Part shown: in pieces, positions 41,717 to 41,730 of the stretch | Layout of the letters: each line of letters begins with the position of its first letter | Position numbering within the stretch: position 1 is the first letter of the stretch | Assembly (NCBI RefSeq): GCF_000337355.1 | Contig: NZ_AOJH01000045.1 | Location: forward strand, 694-42,423 | Direction of reading: 5' to 3' | From: Halorubrum kocurii JCM 14978 | Lineage (GTDB): Archaea > Halobacteriota > Halobacteria > Halobacteriales > Haloferacaceae | DNA: 41,730 bases | The notes under the pieces: generated by a model | Database searches by the model: none | Seen by the model: only the letters and a program-made list of their open reading frames with translations | Told to the model about the DNA's origin: nothing | Translations under genes and position numbers: made by a program

Positions 41717-41730
41717 CCCCTTTGAGTTCC

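Overview
The window looks like a stretch of haloarchaeal chromosome, probably Halorubrum or a close relative. The signs are very high G+C, strongly acidic proteins, TATA-like boxes about 25-35 bp upstream of start codons (leaderless transcripts), archaeal information-processing genes (aIF1, aIF5B, Nob1, EndA) and halo-specific families (LWR-salt protein, Bat/HTH_10 regulators). The genus is inferred mainly from intergenic repeats that I recall as typical of Halorubrum. I see no rRNA, tRNA, CRISPR array, prophage or insertion sequence.

Layout, left to right. 1-116 is the start of a leftward sufB. 545-2425 holds a PaaB-like 'Htur_1727 family' protein overlapping a radical SAM/SPASM enzyme, then a small convergent acidic protein. 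2503-4494 has a Bat-type HTH regulator, a UbiA prenyltransferase (archaeal lipid pathway) and aIF1. 4571-9001 is a tightly overlapping leftward operon of MoxR ATPase, DUF58 protein and membrane transglutaminase. 9449-16037 has a 7TM histidine kinase, dihydroorotase, two small membrane proteins, seryl-tRNA synthetase and a LURP-one-like protein. 16281-23673 is a leftward respiratory operon: four-cluster Fe-S subunit, NrfD-type membrane anchor, Tat-exported molybdopterin catalytic subunit (TtrA/PsrA-like), TorD chaperone and an Mrp Fe-S carrier. A membrane-anchored Bat-type regulator (24020-25858) diverges from it, apparently behind a short leader ORF. 25883-30677 has the tRNA splicing endonuclease and a Cdc48-type AAA ATPase paired with a rhomboid-like membrane protein. 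30724-33039 has a NikR regulator, a PadR regulator, a zinc microprotein, a HAD hydrolase and the LWR-salt protein. 33104-37669 has a cis-prenyltransferase, Nob1, a PRC-barrel protein, aIF5B, a zinc-ribbon microprotein and an NAD(P)-binding protein. 37961-41433 is a ModE/TOBE-type regulator facing a tungstate/molybdate ABC transporter (tupABC-like), which would supply the metal cofactor for enzymes such as the molybdopterin reductase. The right end, like the intergenic regions near 9.4 kb and 27.2 kb, carries a dispersed TATA-rich repeat family.

The most interesting points are the Cdc48-rhomboid pair (reminiscent of p97-Derlin), the radical SAM/PaaB-like pair, the respiratory operon with its own Mrp and membrane-bound regulator behind a leader ORF, the Nob1/PRC-barrel/aIF5B neighbourhood, and the repeat family. 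All functions are read from sequence motifs and recalled family knowledge; no database search was run.
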